NCBI GenBank assembly: GCA_964540815.1
Contig: CAZIOH010000047.1
Coordinates: 1 to 47,925, forward strand
Length of the DNA stretch: 47,925 bases
From: CAZIOH01 sp964540815
GTDB taxonomy: Bacteria > Myxococcota_A > Polyangia > Fen-1088
Direction: 5' to 3'
The notes beneath the pieces were generated by a model. It did no database searches. It was not told the origin of the DNA and saw nothing but the letters and a program-made list of their open reading frames with translations. Numbering within the stretch: position 1 is the first letter of the stretch; every line of letters starts with the position of its first letter. This document shows positions 8,798 through 16,621 of the stretch, piece after piece. Position numbers and translations under genes: made by a program.

Positions 8798-9814
8798 ATG
8801 TCGACGGAATCGTTCTGGAAGGGCCGGCGCGTGATCGTGACCGGTGGCGCCGGCTTCCTGGGGAGCTTCCTCGTCGACCGTCTGCGGGGCCTCGGTGCCC
8901 ACACCACCGTCCCGCGCAGCGCAGAGACCGACCTCGTGGACCGCGGCGCCGTGCGCGCGCTGATCTCGCGGGTGGCCCCCGAGATGGTCATTCACCTCGC
9001 GGCCCGGGTGGGCGGAATCGGGGCCAACCTCGACAATCCCGGGCGCTTCCTCTTCGAGAACCTCATGATGGGGGCCAACCTGTTCGAGGAGTGCCGGCTC
9101 GCCGGGGTCCCCAAGCTGGTCGCCACCGGGACCATCTGCGCCTATCCCAAGTTCGCGCCGATTCCCTTCAGGGAGTCCGACCTGTGGAACGGCTACCCCG
9201 AGGAGACCAACGCCCCCTACGGGATCGCCAAGAAGGTCATGAGCGTGATGTCCGAGGCGTACCGGACCCAGTACGGGATGAACAGCTGCGTGCTGTATCC
9301 GGTCAACCTCTACGGTCCGCGCGACAACTTCGATCTGCGCTCGTCGCACGTCATCCCGGCCCTCATCCGCAAGTGCGTGACCGCCCGCATCGAGGGCCGC
9401 TCCGAGGTCTCGCTGTGGGGCGACGGCACGCCTACCCGCGAGTTCCTGTACGTCGAGGACGCCGCCGAGGGAATCCTGGCGGCCGCCGAGAAGTTCGACT
9501 CGAGCGATCCCGTCAACCTCGGGAGCGGAGAGGAGATCTCGATCCGGGCGCTGGCCGAGGTGATAGCCCGGGCCACCGGGTACACCGGGCACTTCGTGTG
9601 GGATCCGAGCCAGCCGAGCGGTCAGCCCCGCCGCCAGCTCGACGTCTCGCGGGCCCGCGAGCGCTTCGGGTTCCGGGCGGCCACCGCGTTCTCCGAGGGC
9701 ATCGCGCGCACCGTCGCCTACTACGAGGCGAATCGCCCGGCCATCGAGGCCGGGGCCGGCTCCGGAGTCATCCCGCCGAACCCGCCCACCACCCGAGAGA
9801 GTCGACCCACATGA
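8798..9814 (+). CDS. fcl: GDP-L-fucose synthase (NAD-dependent epimerase/dehydratase)
   Basis: Converts GDP-4-keto-6-deoxymannose to GDP-L-fucose by epimerisation and NADPH reduction. The extended-SDR nucleotide motif GGAGFLG lies near residue 16, HLAARVGGIGAN near 68, CAYPKFAP near 113 and the catalytic YGIAKK near 141, followed by LYPVNLYGPRDNF. At 338 residues it matches the family. The usual Ser of the catalytic triad region (GSSCIYP) reads GTICAYP here, so Thr may replace Ser. Its stop overlaps the start of gmd (ATGA at 9811), which makes the substrate, so the two work as a coupled GDP-fucose pair. Confidence 0.9.
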   Translation: MSTESFWKGRRVIVTGGAGFLGSFLVDRLRGLGAHTTVPRSAETDLVDRGAVRALISRVAPEMVIHLAARVGGIGANLDNPGRFLFENLMMGANLFEECRLAGVPKLVATGTICAYPKFAPIPFRESDLWNGYPEETNAPYGIAKKVMSVMSEAYRTQYGMNSCVLYPVNLYGPRDNFDLRSSHVIPALIRKCVTARIEGRSEVSLWGDGTPTREFLYVEDAAEGILAAAEKFDSSDPVNLGSGEEISIRALAEVIARATGYTGHFVWDPSQPSGQPRRQLDVSRARERFGFRAATAFSEGIARTVAYYEANRPAIEAGAGSGVIPPNPPTTRESRPT

Positions 9815-10821
9815 AGAAAGCCCTCATCACCGGCGTCACCGGCCAGGACGGCTCGTACCTGGCCGAGCTGCTCCTGTCCAAAGGCTACGAGGTCACCGGG
9901 ATCATCCGGCGCTCGAGCTCGTTCAACACCGAGCGCCTCGATCCCATCTACCAGGATCCCCACGCGCCGGGCTACCGGCTGAAGCTGGTCTACGGCGATC
10001 TCGACGACGGGAGCGCGCTCGCGCGGGTGGTCGAGCAGCTCCAGCCCGACGAGGTCTACAACCTCGGGGCCCAGAGTCACGTGCGGGTCAGCTTCGACGT
10101 GCCCGAGTACACGGCTTCGACGGTGGGGATGGGAACCTTGCGCTTGCTCGAGGCGCTGCGCGAGACCGGGCTCAAGCAGAAGACCCGCTTCTATCAGGCC
10201 TCCTCGAGCGAGATGTTCGGCGGGGCGGCTCCGCCTCAGGACGAGAGCACGCCGTTCCTGCCGCGCAGCCCCTACGCCTGCGCCAAGGTCTTCGCCCACC
10301 AGATCTGCCAGAACTACCGCGAGGCCTACGGGATGTTCATCAGCTGTGGCATCCTCTTCAACCACGAGTCTCCTCGACGCGGGATCCCGTTCGTCACCCG
10401 CAAGGTCACGCGCGCCGCGGCCCGCATCCGCCATGGGCTCGATCGCAAGCTCTACCTCGGCAACCTGGACGCGCGGCGGGACTGGGGCTTCGCGGGGGAC
10501 TACGTCGAGGCCATGTGGCTCATGCTCCAGCAGGACAAGCCCGACGACTACGTGGTCGCGACCGGCGAGTCGTACAGCATCCGCGATCTGCTCGATGTGG
10601 CGTTCTCGACCCTCGGGCTCGACTGGCGGCCCTACGTCGAGATCGATCCGCGCTACTTTCGACCGACCGAGGTCGACCACCTGCGCGGCAACGCGGCCAA
10701 GGCGCGCCGGGCGCTCGGTTGGTCGCCGCGGGTCACCTTCCGGCAGCTCGTCGAGATGATGGTCAAGGCCGACGAGGAAGATGTCCGGTCGGCGCTGGCA
10801 GGCCGCCCGCCCTCCTCCTAG
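9811..10821 (+). CDS. gmd: GDP-mannose 4,6-dehydratase
   Basis: First enzyme of GDP-fucose (and GDP-rhamnose) synthesis, cytosolic, NADP-bound. The motif GVTGQDGSYLAELLL is at residues 8-22, IIRRSSSFNTERLD near 31, NLGAQSHVRVSFD near 87, the catalytic SSSEMFG near 131 and YACAKVFAHQ near 155; NHESPRRG and FVTRKVT are typical of the family. Length 336. It starts within the stop of fcl (four-base overlap), a sign of translational coupling. An RmlD-like reductase follows 20 bases later. Alternative outcome: if the reductase acts on its product, GDP-rhamnose could be formed instead of or beside fucose. Confidence 0.95.
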   Translation: MKKALITGVTGQDGSYLAELLLSKGYEVTGIIRRSSSFNTERLDPIYQDPHAPGYRLKLVYGDLDDGSALARVVEQLQPDEVYNLGAQSHVRVSFDVPEYTASTVGMGTLRLLEALRETGLKQKTRFYQASSSEMFGGAAPPQDESTPFLPRSPYACAKVFAHQICQNYREAYGMFISCGILFNHESPRRGIPFVTRKVTRAAARIRHGLDRKLYLGNLDARRDWGFAGDYVEAMWLMLQQDKPDDYVVATGESYSIRDLLDVAFSTLGLDWRPYVEIDPRYFRPTEVDHLRGNAAKARRALGWSPRVTFRQLVEMMVKADEEDVRSALAGRPPSS

Positions 10822-10841
10822 CCTTGTCGAGGTGAACGTCC

Positions 10842-11741
10842 ATGTCCACGACCATGTCCCCGACCATGTCCATGAAGAGAGCGCTCGTGCTGGGAGCGAA
10901 CGGCACGCTCGGTCAGGCGCTGTGCGCCTACCTGCCGACCGCCGAGGCCGGGAGCTGGCAGGTGGAAGCCCGGGACCGCGGCGGCTGTGACATCGCGAAC
11001 CCCGCCGAGGTCGAGCGGGCGCTCACCGAATCGCGGGCGGAGGTGGTCTTCAACACCGCGGCCTTCACCAACGTCGATCGGGCCGAGGACGATCCCGAGG
11101 GCGCATTTCGGGCCAACGCGCTCGCGCCCGAGATCCTGGCGGAGGCCGTCGAGCGTCACGGCGCCAAGCTCCTGCACTACTCGACCGACTTCGTGTTCGA
11201 CGGCGAGCGGCCGCGCGCCTACGACGAGTTCGATCCGCCGACTCCTCAGGGGCTCTACGCCCGCTCCAAGGTCGCCGGCGAGCAGCTGGCGGCGGCGGCT
11301 ACCCGCAGGCTGTTCGTGATGCGGGTGGGGTGCCTCTACGGCCGCAACGGCAAGAACTTCCCGTCGACCATCCTGCGGCGGTTGCGGGCGGGTGAGACCA
11401 TCCGCGCCGATCGCGAGCGGGTGGGCTCGCCCACCTGGGTGATGGACGTGGCGCGGGTGTCGGCGGCGCTGGCGGTCACCGGGCACTTCGGGCTGTACCA
11501 CGGCACCTCCCAGGGCGAGACCAGCTGGGCCGACTACGCGCGCTTCCTGGCCGCCGAGCTCGGCTTGCCCGCCGAGCGGGTGGTCGGTCAGGCGACCCAC
11601 GAGCTGCCGATGATGAAGGCCCCGCGCCCGCGCCGCGCAATCCTCGACAACCGGATGCTCCGGCTGCGCGGCCTCGACCTGTTCCCCGAGTGGCAGGCGG
11701 CGGCCCGGGCCTTCCTGCGATCCGAGACCCCGGCGCCCTGA
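10842..11741 (+). CDS. RmlD-like NDP-4-dehydrorhamnose reductase
   Basis: Short-chain reductase of the RmlD substrate-binding family, reducing a 4-keto-6-deoxy sugar nucleotide. Motifs: LGANGTLGQAL (residues about 17-27), VFNTAAFTNVDRAEDD, YSTDFVFDG and the catalytic YARSKVAGEQ. Length 299 fits RmlD. The nearby gmd/fcl pair and the absence of rmlA, rmlB or rmlC suggest the substrate may be GDP-linked; that is inference. SD GAGGTGA at 10829-10835 supports ATG 10842; three further in-frame ATGs follow at 10854, 10866 and 10872 within a small repeat, and the conserved fold begins at the last of them. Confidence 0.85.
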   Translation: MSTTMSPTMSMKRALVLGANGTLGQALCAYLPTAEAGSWQVEARDRGGCDIANPAEVERALTESRAEVVFNTAAFTNVDRAEDDPEGAFRANALAPEILAEAVERHGAKLLHYSTDFVFDGERPRAYDEFDPPTPQGLYARSKVAGEQLAAAATRRLFVMRVGCLYGRNGKNFPSTILRRLRAGETIRADRERVGSPTWVMDVARVSAALAVTGHFGLYHGTSQGETSWADYARFLAAELGLPAERVVGQATHELPMMKAPRPRRAILDNRMLRLRGLDLFPEWQAAARAFLRSETPAP

Positions 11742-11769
11742 CCGCGGCACGGGCGTTCGTCGGTCGGCC

Positions 11770-13575
11770 TCAGACGCCGGGGGCCCGGCCGCCCGGCTCG
11801 AAGGGGTAGTCGACCGTGAGGGTCGCGCTCACGGCGTGGGCGCGAAAGACCGAGCTCGGCCGGCGGCGCTGGAGGAAGTAGAGGGCCTGGTTGCGCGCGG
11901 GGTCCATGATCCGCCCCGCGACGAAGTCGGTGGCGAAGTTCATGTACCTCCCGATGGTGTCGGTCTGCCAGACCTGGCGCACGACCTCGTCGTGGGTGCG
12001 AAAGGCATCGAGGGGACGGACGAGCGGCACCATGACGTGGAAGAACTCCGGATCGAGCTCGGGGTAGCAAGCCGGGCAGGTCCGCCCGTAGATGGGTTGT
12101 ACCCCTTCGAGGCCGCCGCGGGTGGCGATGGTGGCGTTGCAGAGGCCCCACATCTCGATGGGCGCCGCGTCGGTGTAGTACGCCAGCACGCCGCCGTAGT
12201 CGGTGACCAGCCGTGCGCCGGGAGGAAGCACCGGCGCGAGCATGGCCGCCGCCTCCTTGAGCCGCTGAACGTGGACGAGCTGCTCGCGCGCAATCGCCAC
12301 CTTCTGCCGCTGCAGGGGGCTCCCGACCAGGTGAGACTCCGTTCGCAGCGCGAGGAACCCGAGCAGGATGAGCGGGGCGCCCGTCCCCACCAGGGAGGCC
12401 ACCCACCTTGGGCGGCCCGCGAGCATCTCCGTCAGCTCGGCGCCGCCCCAGAGCGCGATGACCAGCAGCAGCGGGAAGACCGGCAGCAGGAACCGGCCGT
12501 AGGGCATCCAGTCCCCGCCGACCTTGATCACGTAGAGGATCTGGCTGAGGACGAACAGGACCATCGCCACCCCCGGGGCCTTTCGACGCGCCAGGAGGAT
12601 GGCGGCGAAGGGCAGCGCCAGGTACGCGCCGCTCGCCTGCATCTCGTCGCGCACGTACTGCCAGCCGCGCCCGGGCATCACCTTCGGCAGCAGCGCCTTC
12701 GCGTAGTAGGTGGATGGCAGCGGCAGACCATAGGTGTGCCAGCGCCACGCGAACCACAGCAGGTAGACGAGCACCCCCGGCCCGGCCCAGAGCGCGTACG
12801 ACCGCAGCCCTGACCAGCTCGGCTTGCCGTGGCGCGCGCGCCACGCGCGGCGCGCGGCCTCGAAGCCCAGGATGAAGACCAGCGGGACGCACCCGTCGAT
12901 CCGCATGAGCCCGACCGCGACGAACGCCGGGACCACCAGGGGTGCGAGCTCCGGCCGCGAAGACGACCGTGCGTAGAGCCAGAACCCCAGCGTCAGCAGG
13001 GCCGTGTGCGGCAGGGTCTCGAGCCCGATCTGAAAGGCCATCACCGCGTCGGCGTTGACGATGGTCAGGGCCGCCGCGGCGAGCGCCGAGACCATCCCCA
13101 CCTTCTCCCGGGCGAGCCGGTAGGTCGACAGCACCAGCAGGGCCACGAAGGGCAGGGCCAGCCAGCGCGCCAGCACGGCGGGATCGGCCGCCGGGCGGAC
13201 CGCCAGCCCGCCGGCCATCACCATCATCCACAGGAAGTTGGAATAGCCCTCGACGATCTCCCGGTGGCCGTACACCGGCCCGTGGCCGAGCGCGACGTTC
13301 CTGGAGTACGAGAACGTGATGTAGGCGTCGTCGATCGTCGCCGGAAGGGCCACGTGGACCTCCCAGGCGAAGAGCGCGGCGATCACCAGCGAGCCCGCCA
13401 GCCCCACCGCCAGCGCCAGCGCGCGACCCGACCCACGGCGCCGACGGCGCGGCTCGACGACGGGGCCTCCGTGGCGTCGCTGGGCTTCCAAGACGCGGAC
13501 CACTTTGCCCGCGGATACCCGCAAAGGCAAGAGCGCCCGCGGGGTCCGCCCCAGGCTCGTCCCGCGCGCTATCAC
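11770..13575 (-). CDS. GT-C type membrane glycosyltransferase
   Basis: Polytopic membrane protein of about 600 residues. After a basic cytoplasmic leader a first helix (about 53-72) leads into the acidic loop IDDAYITFSYSRNVALGHG and EIVEGYSNFLWMM, the pattern of polyprenyl-phosphate-dependent GT-C enzymes (AftB/ArnT-like). Ten or so helices follow, with KVGGDWMPYGRFLLPVFPLL near the middle, and a periplasmic C-terminal domain of about 170 residues with Cys pairs (RTCPACYPEL). Likely transfers a lipid-linked sugar to an envelope acceptor; convergent with the nucleotide-sugar genes, 28 bases away. GTG 13575 is used; GTG codons around residues 24-26 are alternatives. Exact donor and acceptor unknown. 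Confidence 0.75.
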   Translation of the reverse strand: MIARGTSLGRTPRALLPLRVSAGKVVRVLEAQRRHGGPVVEPRRRRRGSGRALALAVGLAGSLVIAALFAWEVHVALPATIDDAYITFSYSRNVALGHGPVYGHREIVEGYSNFLWMMVMAGGLAVRPAADPAVLARWLALPFVALLVLSTYRLAREKVGMVSALAAAALTIVNADAVMAFQIGLETLPHTALLTLGFWLYARSSSRPELAPLVVPAFVAVGLMRIDGCVPLVFILGFEAARRAWRARHGKPSWSGLRSYALWAGPGVLVYLLWFAWRWHTYGLPLPSTYYAKALLPKVMPGRGWQYVRDEMQASGAYLALPFAAILLARRKAPGVAMVLFVLSQILYVIKVGGDWMPYGRFLLPVFPLLLVIALWGGAELTEMLAGRPRWVASLVGTGAPLILLGFLALRTESHLVGSPLQRQKVAIAREQLVHVQRLKEAAAMLAPVLPPGARLVTDYGGVLAYYTDAAPIEMWGLCNATIATRGGLEGVQPIYGRTCPACYPELDPEFFHVMVPLVRPLDAFRTHDEVVRQVWQTDTIGRYMNFATDFVAGRIMDPARNQALYFLQRRRPSSVFRAHAVSATLTVDYPFEPGGRAPGV

Positions 13576-13757
13576 GCCTGGGCCACGTGCCCGGGCCCCC
13601 CGCTCGATGACGCCTTCGTCGGATCAATCTGCGGGACCCCTGTCGATCCCGGCCCTCGCCAAACGACAAGGGGATGGGGGGAGACGTGATCACCCCCGTC
13701 CACAACCAGACCAGCCAACCAGCGAACCAGCGAAACGAACGAAACAGGAGACCGACC

Positions 13758-14141
13758 ATGCAATATCTGCTGCTCATCTACGGGAACGAAGCCGGAATGA
13801 AGTCCGCCACCGAGGCCGACCGCAACGCCATGTTCAAGGCCTACGGCGAGTTCACGGCCAACATCATCAAGAGCGGGCACATGCGGGCAGGCGACGCGCT
13901 GCAGCCCTCGTCGACCGCCACCACCGTCCGGGTGCGCGAGGGGCGAACCTTGAGCACCGACGGGCCCTTCGCCGAGACCAAGGAACAGCTCGGCGGCTAT
14001 TACCTGGTGGAGGCCAAGGACCTCGACGAGGCCATCAAGCTGGCGGCGCGCGTCCCGGGCGCCCAGTTCGGCTCCATCGAGGTGCGCCCGGTGATGGCCC
14101 TGCCGCCCGACTACCCGCGCCCACCCGCGGCCCGCGCCTGA
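13758..14141 (+). CDS. YCII/DGPF-domain protein
   Basis: Small (127 aa) ferredoxin-like-fold protein of the YCII-related family. It starts MQYLLLIYGNE and carries the hallmark TDGPFAETKEQLGGYYLVEA, with EVRPVM near the end. No enzymatic activity is established for the group, but members are strongly associated with ECF42 sigma factors, and one follows here 40 bases downstream. ATG 13758 has CAGGAG seven bases upstream; the same frame is open back to 13674 but without a site. Likely part of the sigma factor's signalling or target set. Confidence 0.88.
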   Translation: MQYLLLIYGNEAGMKSATEADRNAMFKAYGEFTANIIKSGHMRAGDALQPSSTATTVRVREGRTLSTDGPFAETKEQLGGYYLVEAKDLDEAIKLAARVPGAQFGSIEVRPVMALPPDYPRPPAARA

Positions 14142-14181
14142 CCGGAGCTGGTCTAGACTGCGGGGGGTGCTGGGCGGCTTC

Positions 14182-15501
14182 ATGACCCCGAGGGACGACG
14201 AGACCATCGAGCGGATCTTCCAGCGGATCTTGGAGCGCGATCGCGGGCGCATCCTGGCGACGCTCATCCGTGCCCTCGGGGACTTCGACCTGGCCGAAGA
14301 CGCCCTGGCCGCCGCATGGGAGGCGGCGCTTCGGCAGTGGCCGGTCGAGGGCCGCCCGGCCAACCCGCAGGCGTGGTTGGTCCGGACCGCGCGCAACCGG
14401 GGGATCGACGAGCTCCGGCGGGGTGCCATGGCCCACCGCAAGCAGCAGGAGCTGCAATCCACGATCGCGCCCGAGGCTTCGATTCTCCCGCCGCCGGATG
14501 ACACCGACGAGCCGTCGGTGGGTGACGATCTGCTGCGGCTGATCTTCACCTGCTGCCATCCGGCGCTGGGGATCGAGGCACAGGTGGCCCTGACCCTGCG
14601 GACCCTGGGTGGTCTGTCCACCGAACAGATCGGGCGGGCCTTCCTGGTGTCCCCGGTGGTCATGGCCCAGCGGCTCGTCCGGTCCAAGCAGAAGATCCGG
14701 AGCGCGGGCATCCCGTATCGGGTCCCGGAGGAGGCGGATCTTCCCGAGCGCCTGGCGGCGGTGATGGCAGTCATCTACCTCATCTTCAACGAGGGGTACT
14801 CCGCCAGCTCCGGAGAGGAGCTCCTGCGCGAGACGCTGGCGTCCGAGGCGATCCGGCTCGGGCGCCTGCTCTGCGAGCTCCTGCCGGGCCAGCCCGGTCC
14901 GACCGGGCTCTTGGCCCTGCTGCTGCTGCACGACGCCCGGCGGGCCGCTCGGGTCACCGCCGCGGGCGATCTGGTGGTGCTCGAGGAGCAGGATCGCACG
15001 CTGTGGGATCGGGGCCAGATTCGAGAAGGGCTCGGGCTGCTCGACCGCGCGCTCGGCGTGGAGGCGCCGGACGGCTACGCGATCCAGGCGGCGATCGCGG
15101 CGATCCACGCGCAGGCCGAGCGGCCCGCCGACACCGACTGGCGGCAGATCGCGGCGCTCTACGCCCGGCTGTTCGTGCTCGGTCCGTCGCCCATCCTCAT
15201 GCTCAACCACGCGGTCGCGGTGGCCATGGTGGACGGACCGGCCGAGGGCTTGCGGCTGCTCGACCAGCTGGCGGTGAGCGGGCTGCTCGGCGACTACCAC
15301 CTGCTGCCGGCCGCTCGGGGCGACATGCTGCGCCGGCTCGGCCGGCGTGGGGAAGCCGCCGCGGCCTACCACGCAGCGCTGGCCATGGTGGGCTGCGCGG
15401 CGGAGCGGAGGTTCCTGCAGCGGCGGCTGGCTGAGGTCGAAGGGACCGGCTCGGAGGAGGAGCGGGGCGGGCAGGGCGACGTCGACCAAATGATCGACTA
15501 G
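14182..15501 (+). CDS. ECF42-type RNA polymerase sigma factor
   Basis: Extracytoplasmic-function sigma factor with a long C-terminal helical (TPR/SnoaL-less, DUF6596-like) extension. Region 2 spans about residues 15-85 (DFDLAEDALAAAWEAALRQW, WLVRTARNRGIDELRR). Region 4 is about 115-180 (LTLRTLGGLSTEQIGRAFLV, then MAQRLVRSKQKIR). The extension contains AVIYLIFNEGYSA, LLCELLP, LLLLHDARRAAR, LNHAVAVAM and LLPAARGDMLRRLGR, all family hallmarks. No anti-sigma gene is present, as is usual for ECF42, whose C-terminal domain is thought to regulate it. ATG 14182 or GTG 14167 could be the start. The last residues before the stop may come from the GAPDH remnant that follows. Confidence 0.9.
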   Translation: MTPRDDETIERIFQRILERDRGRILATLIRALGDFDLAEDALAAAWEAALRQWPVEGRPANPQAWLVRTARNRGIDELRRGAMAHRKQQELQSTIAPEASILPPPDDTDEPSVGDDLLRLIFTCCHPALGIEAQVALTLRTLGGLSTEQIGRAFLVSPVVMAQRLVRSKQKIRSAGIPYRVPEEADLPERLAAVMAVIYLIFNEGYSASSGEELLRETLASEAIRLGRLLCELLPGQPGPTGLLALLLLHDARRAARVTAAGDLVVLEEQDRTLWDRGQIREGLGLLDRALGVEAPDGYAIQAAIAAIHAQAERPADTDWRQIAALYARLFVLGPSPILMLNHAVAVAMVDGPAEGLRLLDQLAVSGLLGDYHLLPAARGDMLRRLGRRGEAAAAYHAALAMVGCAAERRFLQRRLAEVEGTGSEEERGGQGDVDQMID

Positions 15502-15741
15502 GCGATCCACGCGGCCATGCGGAGCGCGAGCGAGGGGCCGATGAAGGGGATCCTCGGCTACGCCGAAGAGCCGCTGGTCTCGAGCGATGACATCGGCGAT
15601 CCGCGCTCGTCGATCTTCGACGCAACGATCACCCAGGTCATGGGCGACCGGTTCGCCAAGGTCCTCTCCTGGTGCGACAACGCGTGGGGGTTCTCGAACC
15701 GCATGATCGACCTGTCGCGGCTGGTGGCCACCACCCTCTGA
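15502..15741 (+). pseudogene. gap: C-terminal remnant of glyceraldehyde-3-phosphate dehydrogenase
   Basis: Directly after the sigma-factor stop codon the same frame reads the last 79 residues of type I GAPDH: AAMRSASEGPMKGILGY, EEPLVSSDDIGDPRSSIFDA, SWCDNAWGFSNRMIDL. The NAD-binding domain and the catalytic cysteine part (about 250 residues) are absent. An ATG at 15517 could start a 74-residue peptide, but no function is expected. Either a deletion or recombination scar of an ancestral gap gene. The substitution WYDNE to WCDNA suggests relaxed selection. Confidence 0.8.
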
Positions 15742-15771
15742 GCCCGAGGCGATTGGCGCTATCATCGCGGG

Positions 15772-16386
15772 ATGGCTGCTTCCCTGGCTCGGACTTCACG
15801 TGCACGCGGTGGGCTTTGCGCTCGGGCCGCCGTCGCCCTCCGCCTGGCCCCTGGGGTGGTCGTCGGGTGCGGCGTCCTCTTCGTCGTCGGCGCGCCGGCC
15901 GTGGGCGGTGAGGGCCACGCCCTCGAGCGCGCGCAGGCGCGCGCCCGCCGTGATCTCGTGCCGAAGGTCGCCCTGGCTTGTGGCCGTCCCCTGACGATGA
16001 CCTACGACGTGGAGTCCTTGCGCCGCAACAACCTCGACATCCGCCTCGACCAGAGCGGCGGTGAGGCGGAGTGCAACGAACCGCTCCGCTACCTGTGGTA
16101 CGCGTGCCAGACCCCTGCTGGCAAGGCCGCCGTGAAGGCCGCCCGCATCACCAAGGTCGTCTGTCAAGGTGTCTCCGAGCCCGAAGGCTCGATCGCGGTC
16201 GTCAGGGGAACCCTCGTCGTGGGGCGCTCGGCCGAGGAGCGACGCGGCTTCATCCGGAGCCGTGGCCAGTTCGAGGCGATGTTCGAGATTCAGCTGAAGG
16301 TGTCCGCGCCCGATCCCGCGGAGGACCGTGCGTGGAACGACCGGACCCGGCGGGCGCCTCGCCCCGACGCTGGTGGCGGCGACTGA
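15772..16386 (+). CDS. Small exported protein of unknown function
   Basis: 204 residues with a twin-basic N-terminus and a hydrophobic stretch (about 24-43: LRLAPGVVVGCGVLFVVGAP) suggesting export. The mature part has three or four cysteines (LACGRPLTM, AECNEPLRYLWYACQTP, KVVCQGV) and a charged end. The pattern, a cysteine-containing beta-rich domain after a signal peptide, recurs in myxobacterial periplasmic proteins, but I do not recognise the family. Followed by a strong GC hairpin at 16402-16432. Confidence 0.65.
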   Translation: MAASLARTSRARGGLCARAAVALRLAPGVVVGCGVLFVVGAPAVGGEGHALERAQARARRDLVPKVALACGRPLTMTYDVESLRRNNLDIRLDQSGGEAECNEPLRYLWYACQTPAGKAAVKAARITKVVCQGVSEPEGSIAVVRGTLVVGRSAEERRGFIRSRGQFEAMFEIQLKVSAPDPAEDRAWNDRTRRAPRPDAGGGD

Positions 16387-16401
16387 GATCCTCCTTGTTC
16401 C

Positions 16402-16432
16402 GGGCGACGAGCCGGCCGGCGGCTCGTCGCCC
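16402..16432 (+). terminator. Strong GC hairpin, possible terminator
   Basis: A perfect 12-bp stem (GGGCGACGAGCC / GGCTCGTCGCCC) with a 7-base loop, 16 bases after the stop of the exported-protein gene. There is no T run, so it may act as a transcript end stabiliser or a Rho-assisted site. Confidence 0.5.
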
Positions 16433-16621
16433 TGTAACCGATTCATCGGCGTCCGCGTTGAAGGGGAGCTGACGGTCTCTCGAGCTCGAGGTCGAGCGAG
16501 GGACGGGCGTGCTTGTGTCGCGAGGCCGGTCCTGCATGACCCGAGGCGCGGAGCCTGAGCTCGGCGCGTCGGGAGCGGGCGGACATTCGGCGACACCCCT
16601 TTCTTGGCGAGGAGAATACGC

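Noticed and set aside
13576..13757. Repeated ACCAGC/CGAAAC motifs before the DGPF gene as a regulatory array
   Set aside because: Short and irregular; no consistent spacing. Likely ordinary upstream sequence.
11588..13777. A 729-codon minus-strand frame overlapping the glycosyltransferase
   Set aside because: Same strand but wrong phase; Arg/Gly/Pro-rich with no motif, while the 11770-13575 frame shows GT-C helices.
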